Of a stretch of 64,000 nt of DNA, positions 1-12,555 are shown piece after piece. Origin of the DNA: Cristatella mucedo. Its lineage: Eukaryota; Bryozoa; Phylactolaemata; Cristatellidae. The notes under the pieces are model-generated. The model did no database searches and was not told the DNA's origin. It saw nothing but the letters and a program-made list of their open reading frames with translations. Where the stretch lies: contig WPIO01000020.1 in assembly GCA_009760855.2 (NCBI GenBank), positions 2,607,501 to 2,671,500 on the forward strand, in the 5' to 3' direction. The position numbers and the translations under genes are program-made. Each line of letters starts with the position of its first letter. The stretch's first letter is position 1.

Positions 1-290
1 GAAGGGACTTCAAAAGGAAATGTAAAACCTTGTAATCGACACCCTGCTTGATGAGGAGCCAGGGTAGGTTCCCGAGAAGTGGTATAGCATGACAGTTGCG
101 ACATTCATGGCAGACAAGCGTAGCTGCAGAAGCTGTGCATCCAGAGTAAGACCAGATAATTGAGTGAGTTTCATAAATTTAGATTGGATGTCACAAAGGC
201 GTGCACCAGCTTGGCTGCTGTATCCATGCTTAAAGAAGTGTGGATTTTTTTGAAATTCAACATAGCTGAAAGTTGACAGACTTGACTGCT
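1..290 (-). mobile_element. LINE-A fragment, C-terminal RT coding remnant
   Basis: On the - strand the translation gives LNFKKIHTSLSMDTAAKLVH and AFVTSNLNL, matching the LINE-A segment KIRACLDKDTTSKLVHAFVT. The fragment runs off the left edge of the window. Degenerate. Confidence 0.65.
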
Positions 291-324
291 GAAGCGGTCA
301 TTTAGCGGAAGTTTCCATCCCTTG

Positions 325-405
325 GCAGCAAATGTAAAGCGCCTAGAGAGAGATTTAATTCTCTGAGGGCGTTGTATAAAGTGCATTATTATTATTTTTA
401 TTCTA
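325..405 (+). mobile_element. LINE-A 3' end with stem-loop and ATT tail
   Basis: GCAAATGTAAAGCGCCTAG, then AGAGA..TCTCT, then GAGGGCGTTG and (ATT)n. This is the standard LINE-A terminus, here separated from its own coding part. Confidence 0.8.
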
Positions 406-1440
406 ACAAAATAGCCACGTTCAGAGCAGAAGCTATAGGGGAAATGTGGGCCTACCCAATTTTGAGGATTGAGCTCGTTAGCTTCAGCAAAAATAAGTCG
501 GCTTTATTGCAATTTAATTTGACAAAGCTTTCTGCCATTCAAATGCCAATGTCGGCGAAATATGCCCGAGGGAGTTCAGAGAGTTTGGCAGTGTTTTGGT
601 TTCCAGGGAGTGATCAAAAGCGCAGAAGCAGATGTTGATCGTCTGCAAAAATATGACTGTACTCTGATTTTGCTTGGCAATCTGAAATCGGCAAGAAGGA
701 CAGAGTATGAAAAAGAGTGGACCTTGTGGGATACTCTTCTTCTTCTTCTTCTTATTATTATTATTATTATCTGGGGTGCCACACACTTTAAATTCTCACC
801 GAATAATTGACCGTTGCATCAAGTATCCTCCTGAATTTCACATTGACATTTATGTGCAATCCAAGCCATAGCCGCGCAAAGCCGGAGAGACGTTGGGGAT
901 AATATAAGAGCACAGGAAAGAGCTCACGCTCAGCTTCGTCGCGTCTCGAGCCAACGTCGAATCGTCTCGAGGCCCCAGGAGCCTCCAGGTACGGAAGCAT
1001 GGAACTCATTACCGACTGACGTCTTACAGACTTTTAAAATGAAGCTAAAACTCCCGGATCTGCTTAGCATTTGTTATGTAGGTGCACACTTTTCTGTGCT
1101 CGCGAGTACACTGAAAGTGTGCATGCTATCACTAAGAAAAAGAAAGTGCTCCAGCTTCCTTTCCAGAATATGCGTAAATGCCTGAAAAGATGCTTAGTTC
1201 CCTCGGGAGCTAGGCGAATGGTTTATTATTACAATTCATAGTATCGGTAAATAGCGGTGCTTCCAAGATCCTGCATTACTTGTGAAGATACTCTATCCAA
1301 GTCAAAATTCTCCAGAAATTCATTGATTAGTTGTTCTAAAAACTGACCATAACTTGCTTTGGTCTTTACATTTTCATATGCGAGTTCACCAGTCTGACTT
1401 TACTCGTTCAAATGTTTTGATACAACTTACAATCGGTGTA
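406..1440. other. Unassigned stretch
   Basis: No gene recognised. It contains a TTC/TTA simple repeat at about 735-770 and otherwise unremarkable non-coding sequence. Confidence 0.5.
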
Positions 1441-1460
1441 GTCTGAATTATCATCGCGAA

Positions 1461-1739
1461 TGGCACAGAACGCTAGCCGACGAGCAACACCACCAGTTTA
1501 TTTCATCTCCACACGAGCAGGGCGAAGCACAACTCTCCTCGCCCCTGTCGCCCCCTCTCGCCCCCTCGAGTCCCCGACTCCCTTGGCAAAACAACCACTA
1601 ATAGCACGGCCCGGCTGCTTACCACATCGAGTGTTACAGTCCACTCGTACAGCAATCAGGGGCAGTGTCATTAATTAAATAAAACCACATGCCCGCCTGA
1701 TCTGGAGATCAATTAACGACGTAGCCAGAGCAGCAAGCA
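1461..1739 (-). repeat. Probable 3' LTR of the Ty3-like element
   Basis: Begins TGGCACAGAACGCTAGCC on the + strand and contains TTTATT (AATAAA on the element strand) near 1500. This end resembles the ends of the LTRs at 18949 and 23813. The right border (CA at 1738-1739) is inferred from a purine-rich tract on the element strand just outside it. No 5' LTR remains in the window to confirm the length. Confidence 0.45.
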
Positions 1740-1933
1740 GCTGTTCTTCTCCACTGCTTAGACAACGAGAAGGCTAAACATAGTTTTTTATTTAGCACAT
1801 AGTCCTCACAGCGCGCCGGCGGTCTCAGGCCACACCTTGGCCGTAGCTGTCTGCCGCGCTCGTCATCTCTGGCCATACTACCAGGGCCCGCATCGGAGTG
1901 TTCGTCAAGCAGTTCACTGGCGTTCGGTACTGG

Positions 1934-2392
1934 TCAAATGTCCGCTAGGTGGCGGCGGATTCCATCAATTTCAATGCCAACTCCTTCCGCCAGGGCAGTA
2001 ACTGTCCCCTGAGGCCATTGAGTAGTGCAACGGGCTCCAGGGGATTTTACGAAAACCCGCTGACCCTGAATCAAGTCATTTCTGTCAGAGCTCTCTGTGC
2101 GAGGCTCGCGAGCCATCAGAGGTTTCCATTCGTACGAGAAAAGCCGACGGCAAGGCGATGAGCCGGCGTCCAATCCGGTGGTGGCAGAGATTTTGTACCA
2201 GTACACCATCATCATTATGTCCCGCCCACTCCGGGCTGCCATTCCTTTTATTGTTCGGCGGTTTCGCTCTACTACACCGTTTCCAGAGGAGCGGTAGGCA
2301 CAGCGATACATTGCTTGTACCCCCAACGATCGCAAAGCTGGCGAACTGCGTTCGATCGGAAAGTGGCGGAATTGTCCAGAATGAGCTGCCAC
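1934..2392 (-). pseudogene. Integrase C-terminal part (frame-shifted continuation of pol)
   Basis: Carries GNGVVERNRRTIKGMA, whose E is the third acidic residue of the D,D-35-E catalytic triad, and a C-terminal region ending GIRRHLADI. It continues the integrase of 2272-4629 in another frame; the shift lies close to 2285. Residues upstream of about GNGVV in this frame are out-of-frame sequence. Confidence 0.75.
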
Positions 2393-4629
2393 GGCGGGCC
2401 CCTTTCTCTGAATATTTCGTCCAAGTGTTGGACCACCGAGGTCTCGCTCTCGTCGGGTATACGCCGCCAGATAGCAAACCTGCTGGGGCCGCTATCTACA
2501 AGTGTCAGATACTTGACCCCGTTGAAGAAAGTAACATCAATAGCCAGGCGGCGCCAGTTGGAATCTACGTCCAAATGTCCATGGCTCCAAGACACTGGCG
2601 CTGGATCCACAGACCGGCAACGCATGCACGATTTAACAACGCGTTCCGCTATCTCCCGCCTTACGGAAATGCCGGGGAAGCAGAGCCTGGCCAGACACAA
2701 CGTACGGTCAGCACCTAGGTGACGCAAATCGTAGAACGCTCGCAGGCCTACTTCTTGCGCTGGAGTAGCAGCTGCAAGAATCGAGATTGGCTTAAGCCAC
2801 GGCTGCGGTACTCGCGTTAAGTGATCTGCTTTGTTGTCGGCCGAACGCACCAGCTGTATTCTCACCCGAAGGTCGTACTCCTTAATTACGTCGCGTATTA
2901 TTGCTGTCCGCTGTCGAGCCAATGCCTCGCCTAGACCTCGCGTACGGATTGGCTTATCACCTTCGACAAGCGATCGAAGCCACGAATGCACAGTGGCCGA
3001 GTCAGTAAACAATTCGATCTCTCGCAGGCCCCAGGCCAGGGCTAAGTTTAGGCCCTTTATGACAGCCTCTAGTTCGGCCAGATTTATATGCGCTACGTCA
3101 TCTGGCTTTCTAAGCCAAGAGGCATCCTCGACAGTCTGCCCTCCAATTCGCAAGCAGGTGCCTATCGCTAAGCTGCTTGCGTCACACCATACCTGTCCGC
3201 TGGGTGACGACGGCACAATCCACATTCCGGAAACTGGATCCTCTTTTATCACGCGTCGGCTGATCTCCTGTGCCATCCGAAGGACGTCCTACGTAACCTC
3301 GGCATCCCGCGACAGGTCTTTTGTGGCTCTCTTTACGTAGCTGCAGGCTGGTCGAAGCCATCCGGCAACGGGAAAATGGCCCGTTAATTGTCCACACCAC
3401 GAGAAAAGCTGCCTGCGAGTCGCGCACTGAGGTAGCGGTTCAACATCGTTATCTCTGCCCCACTTAAGCTTTCCTTCATGGTCAGTGACGCGAAGCCCTA
3501 GTACGTGACCTCCGACCAACTTTTCCGGAGGCTTAGCTTCGAGCTCGAACTGTCGTAGGAGAGAGATAACACGCTCATTCGTGAAAATGTCATTGTTAGC
3601 GATTATATCGTCCACGTATGAGTCAGTGCCTTCGCGCACCCGTGGGTCCATAGAAAGCACCTTATTTAACACGGCGGTCATTATCTTAGGCACTACATTC
3701 AATCCGAAGCCTAGCCGCGTAAGGCAGTACCGCCTCCCCTGGTAGGCGAAAACCTGGTATCCCCACAGGGAAGGGTCGACATGAAGCTGTAAATACGCTT
3801 TGCGAAGGTCGATAATGCTGACGTTACTTCCCATGCGGCGCCATGCCCGAAGTTTCTCGCTGCAAACGTCACCGTTGGCAGTGTGGCTGGAAACGTATTG
3901 GCTCAGATCGTGGTAGTCTAAGACGGGCCGCACTTTGTCCTTATGACTCTGGAACACTGCCATTAGCGGCACGAGGCCTTCACACTCCCCTTCGTAGGGC
4001 TTCAGCCAGCCGAGTTGGATCCACTCTTGAATCTCATTGTCGTAGTCGGCCTGCAAGTCGGCGGGCACGCGGTAAGCCTCGACGCGGTTTACCAAGGTGG
4101 GAGAAGTCACGCCGTCGGCCCAATGCCACTTTACGACCCATTTTCCGCCACGGTACACCGCCGAAAAGTCTCTGTCGGAAACACTGACGTCGCTCGACAG
4201 TGCCCCGATTGCATTGCACCGCCCATTGAAGGTTACTACACCGCCTTCAGGGCCTATCACCACGCCTCCCAGCTGTCGCACAGCATCCATGCCAAGGAGC
4301 ACATCATACCCCGGTACGATCTCGGATACGAGGCAGTCCAGCTCTATTGCGATGCCCCGCACAGAGCATGTCATGTGACACGCCGACCGGCAACGAGCGA
4401 CTGCTCCATTGAACGTAATTACTGGCTCGTTAACCGGATAAGACTGCGCCGAGGTGGCAAGCAGTACCAAAGATTTAGTCACGATCGACCGAGAGCAGCC
4501 AGTATCAAGGAGAGCCTTCATAATACGACCAACGCTGAGGACATTTATTGTTGGCAGTCGAGTTGACAAGCAGGGGAATGCGCCGGCGCTACAACATGCG
4601 CTCCCCTTACTCGTTTTTTGGCTGCGCAT
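2272..4629 (-). pseudogene. Pol polyprotein: protease, RT, RNase H, integrase (one in-frame stop)
   Basis: From ATG at 4629: retropepsin motif LLDTGCSRSIV, RT with DLRKAYLQLHVD, YQVFAYQGRRYCLTRLGFGL and SYVDDI, then an in-frame TAG at 3289-3291. Reading resumes in the same frame with RNase H (VWCDASSLAIG, NLAELEAVIKGL, LFTDSATVHSWL) and integrase (AFYDLRHLGAD, CMRCRS, LAIDVTFF, LILDNSATFRS). The frame then breaks near 2285. Pol starts 21 nt before the gag-frame stop (4607-4609), so it was made by +1 shifting or by re-initiation. Close to intact otherwise, which suggests a moderately young insertion. Confidence 0.85.
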
Positions 4630-4790
4630 CGGTGCGACGCTCCAGACATATCGCTGCTAGGTGCGAGTCGTCGCCGCATACAAAACACAGCCTTCGCTGC
4701 CTTTGCGACGAACGGCAGTCGCAACTTATGTGCCCTTCCATTTTGCAGAAGAAACAAAAACGCTTCGTGGAGTCGAGCGAGAGCCTCTAG
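4607..4790 (-). pseudogene. Gag nucleocapsid: two CCHC zinc knuckles
   Basis: In the frame ending at TAA 4607-4609 the translation contains CFFCKMEGHISCDC and CFVCGDDSHLAAIC, both exact CX2CX4HX4C knuckles that bind the RNA genome in retroelement Gag proteins. The frame differs from that of the capsid part (4790-5117), so a frameshift mutation lies between them. The end overlaps pol by 21 nt around a run of six A residues. Confidence 0.85.
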
Positions 4791-5117
4791 CTCCTAGTGC
4801 CTCTGCAGCGGCCGCGTAGCTCGGCTCCTGGCAACTCATAAGCGCTCGAGCCTTCTCAACAACCTCAGAAATCGCCATCTTTTCGAGCGCATACGCCGCG
4901 CATAGCTGCTTGAGGATGTGTTCGGGAAGCCCGGTGACGAAAGCGCATTTTAACAAGTCATCCTTCGCAGCCGCACTCACCAATCCGCCCAGCCGGGCCA
5001 AAATCGATGCGTATACGTCCACTGGTTCCCCAGCTTGGAGCCGCCGTGTCGTGAGCTCCTCATAAGCTTTAAATTTATCCGCCGAAAATGCAGCCAGAAG
5101 AGCCTCTTTTACGATGG
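4726..5117 (-). pseudogene. Gag capsid C-terminal fragment
   Basis: Open from the palindrome at 5117 with IVKEALLAAFSADKFKAYEE, then LQAGEPVDVYASILARLGGL and LPEHILKQLCAAYALEKM, then drops into a wrong frame after about 4790. The pattern (L..AF, E.V.VY...L..L, F..GLP..I...L) is that of Ty3-type capsid. The N-terminus is missing. Confidence 0.75.
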
Positions 5118-5145
5118 TAGAGTCTAGACATAAGTCTAGACTCTA
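5118..5145. repeat. Perfect 12-bp inverted repeat at a retroelement junction
   Basis: Arms TAGAGTCTAGAC (5118-5129) and its exact reverse complement (5134-5145) around ATAA. It sits exactly where Gag coding sequence ends and LINE-A sequence begins. Confidence 0.9.
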
Positions 5146-5154
5146 ACATTTACA

Positions 5155-5530
5155 TCATAACAGCAAAACTCTGCAGCCACGCTTGTCTGTTATGAGCGTC
5201 GCAGTTCCTACATGACAGCACTTCAGACTGACCTGCATGGGGTTCCAATCAAGCAGCGTATCGACTTAATGTTTTGTCACTCAGTTTTAGGTCCTCTCAT
5301 TCTCTTGCTCGAGCCTACCAATAAGAACTACTCCCCAATGAAGCTAGCCATCGTACTATCCGCTTTTCTGACTCAAGTTGTTTAGCTGTGCCTCGAGCCA
5401 GCCTCAAATCCAACGGAGACCAAGCCTTTACTTCCCATGGTTCTAAAGCGCGGAACGTACGTCGTCTGACTTTAAAACACCCGAAAAAGAAGCTAGCAAC
5501 GCACATTTTCCTCGAAGCATTAGCGCTGTC
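5155..5530 (+). mobile_element. LINE-A fragment, degenerate RT C-terminus
   Basis: Nucleotide similarity to the intact LINE-A copies runs from CAAAACTCTGCAGC through CATGGGGTTCCAATCAAGCA to TGACTTTAAAACACC, with many stops. It abuts the palindrome at 5118-5145. Confidence 0.75.
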
Positions 5531-6720
5531 CTGTGACCTGTGACTTGCGCTTATGCGTTGCTGACACTGCACGGCGATCGCTGACCAGATTGCCACGATC
5601 CCTCTATAGCGTATGCAAAGTGCCCAGAATGCGAGTTAGTTCTCTCAGGCTGTGATGCACAGCTTTTGTTATAATAATGATCACATTTTACTAAACTGAA
5701 TGCGCCTTCCTTTGGCGAAGGCACCTTAAGAGAAGCCGCCGTAGTTACAGCGAGCTCGAGCGAGCCACTCAAAGCGATTGCTACTGCAGCGCTCGAGGGA
5801 GAGCGGCTCGAGACAATGCGAGAAATACACCATTCATTTACCTCCTCTCTTGATTGCTTCGTGCGGACTTTCCGCGGGAGATCCCGAATTCACGAGAATC
5901 AGCTGAAGCAGTTTAATTTTAGTCGCTTTTTTAACTTGACCTATGAGCTCCTCGTGCTTTGCTTAAATGATTAGGGCATGCGCTGACACGGTCGGAGGCA
6001 TGGATGCCTCACAGCAGTTCCATTGCAGGCTGGTTCTGGCTCTTCCTCGAGTGGTCAACGTTCGCGACTACTCTACGGAACATCTTCTCACCTTCCTAAT
6101 GGGGGAGGGGGAGCGAAAAGTGCGTCGGCAAGCAGAACTAAGTACGAGCTACAATTCTTTGTGTGCACGAGCACAAGCCAGCTGTACGCCTCGCACGTCT
6201 ATCAGCTTTTACGTATCCATTAAAGGGACAATTTCTAAAAAGCATCCAATCGAAAAAAATCAAGGCTAAGCTTTACACGATCTTACCGATCTTACGATTT
6301 TAAACAATCTTAGCTGCATCATTTTTCGATTTCTCTGAGTGTTCACGAGAGAATTTCGATCTTCGAGTAATAGCGGGAAAAGCTCAGAGCACGCGAGTCG
6401 CGAGTCGGCGAGCCCGAAGCCGAATGACCGTATTTAGCGGCCGTACTGAAATGTCGGCATTCTGCACCAGCCGGACTATGAGTGCCGAGGCATTATTCGC
6501 GGTTCCTAAATTATAGTACAGCCAGCCAACGACTCACGACGGTTCGACTTAAGAAAATTCGGAGATACGAACTCGAAACTAAATCGAAAATCGAAGATTG
6601 TCCAGGAAAACTTTCCAAACAGCGCGCGATCAGCAGACTTGGCGATGCCGTAAACAGTAGAGAGGAAACAATGTCCGACAGCTAAGCATTATGGGCAACG
6701 AGGGCTCCGACTTGCGTATC
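5531..6720. other. Unassigned stretch
   Basis: No gene or repeat family recognised. A short frame at 5967-6269 lacks any domain. Confidence 0.5.
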
Positions 6721-6725
6721 GTAAA

Positions 6726-6885
6726 CCAGCCGTAATGGCTCACTAGGTAAGGCGGTTGCTTTTCATGACCTCGGCCCCGAGGTCGTGGGTTCGAATCCTG
6801 CGGTGGGTGATCCTTCATCGCCACTGCAAGTGGTGGCGATAGCCGTAAAGGCTCTTCTGTCACTATACAAAAAGAGGCTGTTAAA
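6726..6885 (+). mobile_element. SINE-1, tRNA-headed
   Basis: The head has pol III A-box (TGGCTCACTAGGTAAGG) and B-box (GGGTTCGAATCC) sequences. The body ends CACTGCAAGTGGTGGCGATA then GCCGTAAAGGCTCTTCTGT. It is the best preserved + strand copy of a family seen mostly on the - strand elsewhere in this window. Confidence 0.85.
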
Positions 6886-7330
6886 TCAGCTAGTATTATC
6901 GACTCACGAAAATTTGACTTGCGGCAGGCTTTCCCGTGCCTATCAATTTTTTTTAAATCGGGGGCTGACCGCAATCGGAAGCTGATCACGTCTCTATCTA
7001 AGATTTGGCGGCGCACAGGTCCAAGGCAACCTGCAATCGTCAGGCGAGCCGCTTTGCTCCAGGCTTCGTGCCAGGCAGCTCAGCGGTGCTGTAGGTGTCG
7101 AACGAGAGCTGGGTTATGCTTTCACGCTATTGCTGGTGTCGGACACTTGGGGACGGCACGACACCGCTGCAGAAAAGACCGCTCTAAGCCACCGACCTGG
7201 ACTCTCGGTATTTAGGTAGGAGGCGCCCTCTTCATGTATATAATATATGAATTTTATTACTATTTATTATTATTTTATTATTATTATTTTTTTTTTTAGG
7301 GCCCCCCTCTTTATTGCTGCCATGTTCCGC
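6886..7330. other. Unassigned stretch with an A/T simple repeat
   Basis: No gene recognised. A (TTA)n/T-rich tract lies at 7251-7299. Confidence 0.5.
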
Positions 7331-7331
7331 T

Positions 7332-7387
7332 GCCGTCGCTGCAACCGCGCGAAAGCGGCGCGACGTGCGGCGCCGCTTGCGGCTAGC
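7332..7387 (+). repeat. GC-rich 56-bp direct repeat, copy 1
   Basis: Matches 7912-7967 with two differences, offset 580 bp. Core GCGGCGCGACGTGCGGCGCC is nearly self-complementary. Confidence 0.9.
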
Positions 7388-7911
7388 ACGGCTAGGACGG
7401 CCAGCCGCAAGGGGCGGCGTACTCAAGAGTACACGGCAGAGTACTCAAGCTTGAAACCGATCTGCTCACAGAGAAGAGGAAAGGAGGCAAGTAGAAGGGT
7501 CGGGCGTCGGCAACATCGGCCATGGAGGAAGACGGCGACGGAGCCGACAACGACGACGATGACGTCAGTGCTCACGATTACTATGCGAAATGTTGCAGAG
7601 TAAATTTGGCTGCCGATTCGTAGTGTGACTCACATGAGAGCATAATAATATGACAGTCGATGCATCGCGCATGAGCAGATTTCGTATTCGATCCCCATTC
7701 GATCACAGGTCACCTTAAATGGCGACGTATTGGGGAGGGTGGCTTTTTCCTATACTGCTGGTGAAGCTGAAATCGGTTTCAAATACAAGAGACAGGCATG
7801 CCGACCCATAACTTACGAATCGGAAAGCCTAATACAGAAAAGCTTGTATTAATTTATTAGCGCAATCTTACCTCCAGCAGAATTAGAAACCGGAATCCCA
7901 GAGAGCTGCAA

Positions 7912-7967
7912 GCCGTCGCTGCAACCGCGCGAAGGCGGCGCGACGTGCGGCGCCGCCTGCGGCTAGC
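7912..7967 (+). repeat. GC-rich 56-bp direct repeat, copy 2
   Basis: Partner of 7332-7387. The pair brackets about 525 bp of unassigned DNA. Confidence 0.9.
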
Positions 7968-7989
7968 TAGCTAGCCGTGCTTCAAGGCT

Positions 7990-8870
7990 CAGGGCCGGTT
8001 CGTAGTCACCCTTCGGCAAGGACTGGCGACTTCGCGACGAGCGCTGCGTTTCCGGCCTAGAGGACTTTGGTGAGAAGTCGCTGCAGCGCATTTGAAACAA
8101 ACGGTCTTGCCCCCCACCATCACCCTACTGTGCGCTAGAGAAAAAGCTTCGGCCGGCGTCGGTCGCCGAAGAATGCGGCATGTCGTTTTACTTTGCTCTT
8201 GCACTTCTGCCTGAAACAACTTCATCGATTATTTCAAGCCTTCGAGATTCGATTAGGGCAGAATATCCGCAGTCAGTCAGCCAGCCATGCGAGAACGCCG
8301 GGGGATATTCATACACAGCATTAGCGAACAAGCTACGAACCCCTCTAAATAATGTGTACGTGAGTGAGTGAGCCCGTTCCGTAATTACCGGTCGTCAGCG
8401 TCTTGGTGATGGTGCGCCATTTGCAATATTTTAGTACAACTGCGACGGTACGGCTTTGATTTGTGTCATTACAAACGTTTAAGGGGAGCACATTGCATAT
8501 TTAGCTTTAAGATGCCTTCATATTTGAAATCAAATATTGAATTTTAAATTGAATTATGAAATAGCGATGAACAGGCTTTTAATTATAGATATTTAATTAC
8601 GTATATAAATAATGTGGAGATTATATCTCAGTGGAGCTGATAAAATGAAGAGCCTGACTCGAAAATTTTTTCCACAGGCGATGCAGACATGGCTCTGCTA
8701 TGATTGGTTTTCGTTGTTGTTGGCCATGAAAAGCGTCGTCTGATTGCTTTTTCTAAGACGCTAGTTTCCTTGTTCCGATGCTGTTTTCCAGCAAGAAGTG
8801 GTATCTAAGTAAAGATGCACAATGTATGTATGTAGCAAAGTAACGGAGTGCATATCAACCCCCCTAAACC
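7990..8870. other. Unassigned stretch
   Basis: No gene or repeat family recognised. Confidence 0.5.
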
Positions 8871-8873
8871 CTA

Positions 8874-10560
<1,687 letters not shown>

Positions 10561-10564
10561 TAAA

Positions 10565-10640
10565 AGCGAATGTAAAGCGCCTAAAAAGAGATTGAGTTCT
10601 CTGAGGGCGCTTTATCAAGTGCATTGCTATTATTATTATT
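10565..10640 (+). mobile_element. LINE-A 3' end
   Basis: GAATGTAAAGCGCCTAAAAA, GATTGAGTTCTCTGAGGGC and a CATTGCTATTATTATT tail. Confidence 0.85.
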
Positions 10641-11525
10641 ACCAGCCTTGGCGGCGTCTAGGCGTTCCCAGCTGATATTCTATATAAAGAGGCATTATGT
10701 AGGTGTTTTTCTGTTCGAGTGACTTGTCCTTTTACACGGTCATGGGCTAAGCAAATATGCACTTCTAAATTAAGGGCAAGAGCAACATGCTTATTAATAG
10801 CGCATCCCGTATACTTGATTAGGATTGACACAGGTGCTAGGATTTGATTTACCGCATTTAATAAAAGTATAATGCCCCATTTTTGCCAATTTATTTTGAA
10901 AAAATAGACCTGTGACTTATACACTGCAAGTCAGTATTTGACATCAGCAGGAAAAATAAGAAGAACCAGTGTCAAACGTGATCGTGAATGGGTTTAATTT
11001 GCTTGGGAGAGAATCAGAACAGAAGTCACTGTGAAGTCGTTCAAGAAGACGGGAATTTCAAAACAGTCTGGATGGAAGTGGAGATGACGCAATCTACGAG
11101 GAAAGTGATGATTCTGACATTGAAAGTGTTGCAGAAGACTATAAAGATATTATCAGTGGTACTGATGGCGATTTTGCTGCTGTGATGATAAAAGCAAACT
11201 TATATAATTACCAAGTGAGCAATATATTCAGTAATAATATTTTTCAATTGTTTTTTCCCCAAAACAATTATGTCCATAAATTTAGGATTTGACTAAGACT
11301 GGGTGCGACTTGGATTTTTAAAAATACGGTATGTAGTAACGCTACGTAAGAAGAGGTTAAATGAATCTGATTGTGAGCCGATAGAGAGGACACAGCACCC
11401 GCATTTAGGCAAACGTGAGTTTTATGGGGTGACGTCGTTTTTTGTGCACACTTATCAGTAAGGCGATTGCTGCTGCAGTCATCTACATGACACCCCTAGA
11501 GACCAGTATCACAGAGCTAAAAGAT
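10641..11525. other. Unassigned stretch
   Basis: No gene or repeat recognised. A small frame at 10988-11185 has no known domain. Confidence 0.5.
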
Positions 11526-11527
11526 TA

Positions 11528-12200
11528 ACTGCTTGCTGGCCTATTGGTATGTGCAATCAGGCGATTGCCGCTGGTGCAAAACTCTGCAGCTAGGCTTGTC
11601 TGTCGTGAGCGTCGCAGTTGCCACATTACTCCACTTCTCGCCGACCTGTACTGGCTACCAGTCAAGCAACGGATCGACTTCAAGGTTTTGTCGCTATCTT
11701 TTAGGTCACTTCATTCCTTGGCTCCAGCCTATCTCTCAGATCTACTCCCCCACCAGGCCAAGCATCGTACCACCCGCTTTTTGGAATCCAACAGTTTACC
11801 AATACCTCGTACAAACCTCAAATCCTTTGGAGACCGTGCATTTAGTTCATATGCTCCCAAAGCCTGGAACTCCCTCCCGACTTGCGTCATAACATCCCCT
11901 GACTTGACAACATTTAAAAAAAACTTAAATAACGCACCTATTTAGAACAGCATTTAGTGGGTCCCTGTCATTCGTCCTTGATGTGCTTATGCGTGCTGAC
12001 ACTGTGCATGCTGCCACTAACCACATTTGCATGCTGACCCTGTGCATGTCACTCCTAACCATGTTATTCATGTTATTTATCAAGCATGATATTACTCACC
12101 ATTCAATCGCGTTTCCCTTTGCAGCAAATGTAAAGCGCCTAGAAAGAGGTTGAGTTCTCTGTGGGCACTTTATCAAGTGCATTATTAAATTATTATTAAG
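11528..12200 (+). mobile_element. LINE-A copy, 5' truncated, C-terminal RT plus 3' UTR
   Basis: Open from 11544 to 11945 with AIRRLPLVQNSAARLVCRER, YWLPVKQRIDFKVLSLSFRS and LKSFGDRAFSSYAPKAWNSL, the C-terminal domain of CR1/L2-type non-LTR retrotransposon polyproteins. It then has a 3' UTR (TGCTTATGCGTGCTGACACT ..) and the stem-loop/ATT terminus. 5' truncation is usual for LINEs. Confidence 0.9.
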
Positions 12201-12555
12201 CACGAGAGAAAAGTGGCTAAATTCTTTGTCTTCTGGGAGTTAATTAAAACGGGACGATATCCCGACTTACTGAGTCGTCAAATATCACTTTTAAGACGTC
12301 AGTCAGAGAGTAAATTTCACGGAGATTAATCCGCCGAGTTTTCGTAGTGCTTCGTTTATGTAGGAACAAGTTAGGCCAAAATGTTGTATCTAGGATCTTG
12401 TGCTGTGGTACACCGGCTTCTTGATGGCTGCCGTAATTTCCGGCTAAATGGTACCCAGCGAAATTAAAATTCCATTTTTGATTGCCAGTTGCACCTGAAT
12501 TTAAGCAGCTGCATTTATTAGCGCAGTGACTGCCGTGACAAACTTACGGAAAGGA
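12201..12555. other. Unassigned stretch between two LINE-A copies
   Basis: No gene or repeat recognised. Confidence 0.5.

Larger units (their letters stand above)
1461..5117 (-). mobile_element. Ty3-like LTR retrotransposon, 5' truncated and disabled
   Basis: Read on the - strand: gag capsid remnant, two CCHC zinc knuckles, aspartic protease (LLDTGCSRS), reverse transcriptase (YVDDI), RNase H (CDAS..ELEAV..FTDSAT), integrase (H..H..C..C, then D, D and GNGVVERNRR) and a probable 3' LTR. The order PR-RT-RH-INT is that of Ty3/gypsy or BEL/Pao elements; RT has YVDDI rather than the commoner Ty3 YLDDI, so the exact clade is open. The 5' LTR and N-terminal gag are missing, replaced at 5118-5145 by a perfect palindrome and then LINE-A sequence. 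One in-frame stop and at least two frameshifts show it is not autonomous. Confidence 0.85.

Noticed and set aside
2158-3340. Long + strand frames over the LTR element
   Set aside because: They are the antisense of clearly recognisable pol domains on the - strand.
4612-4620. A AAA AAC as a -1 ribosomal frameshift site
   Set aside because: The pol frame is +1 relative to gag; a -1 slip would not reach the protease.
6735-6810. tRNA-like A and B boxes that could be a tRNA gene
   Set aside because: The cloverleaf is not complete, and the same unit with a non-tRNA body recurs many times, so it is a SINE head.
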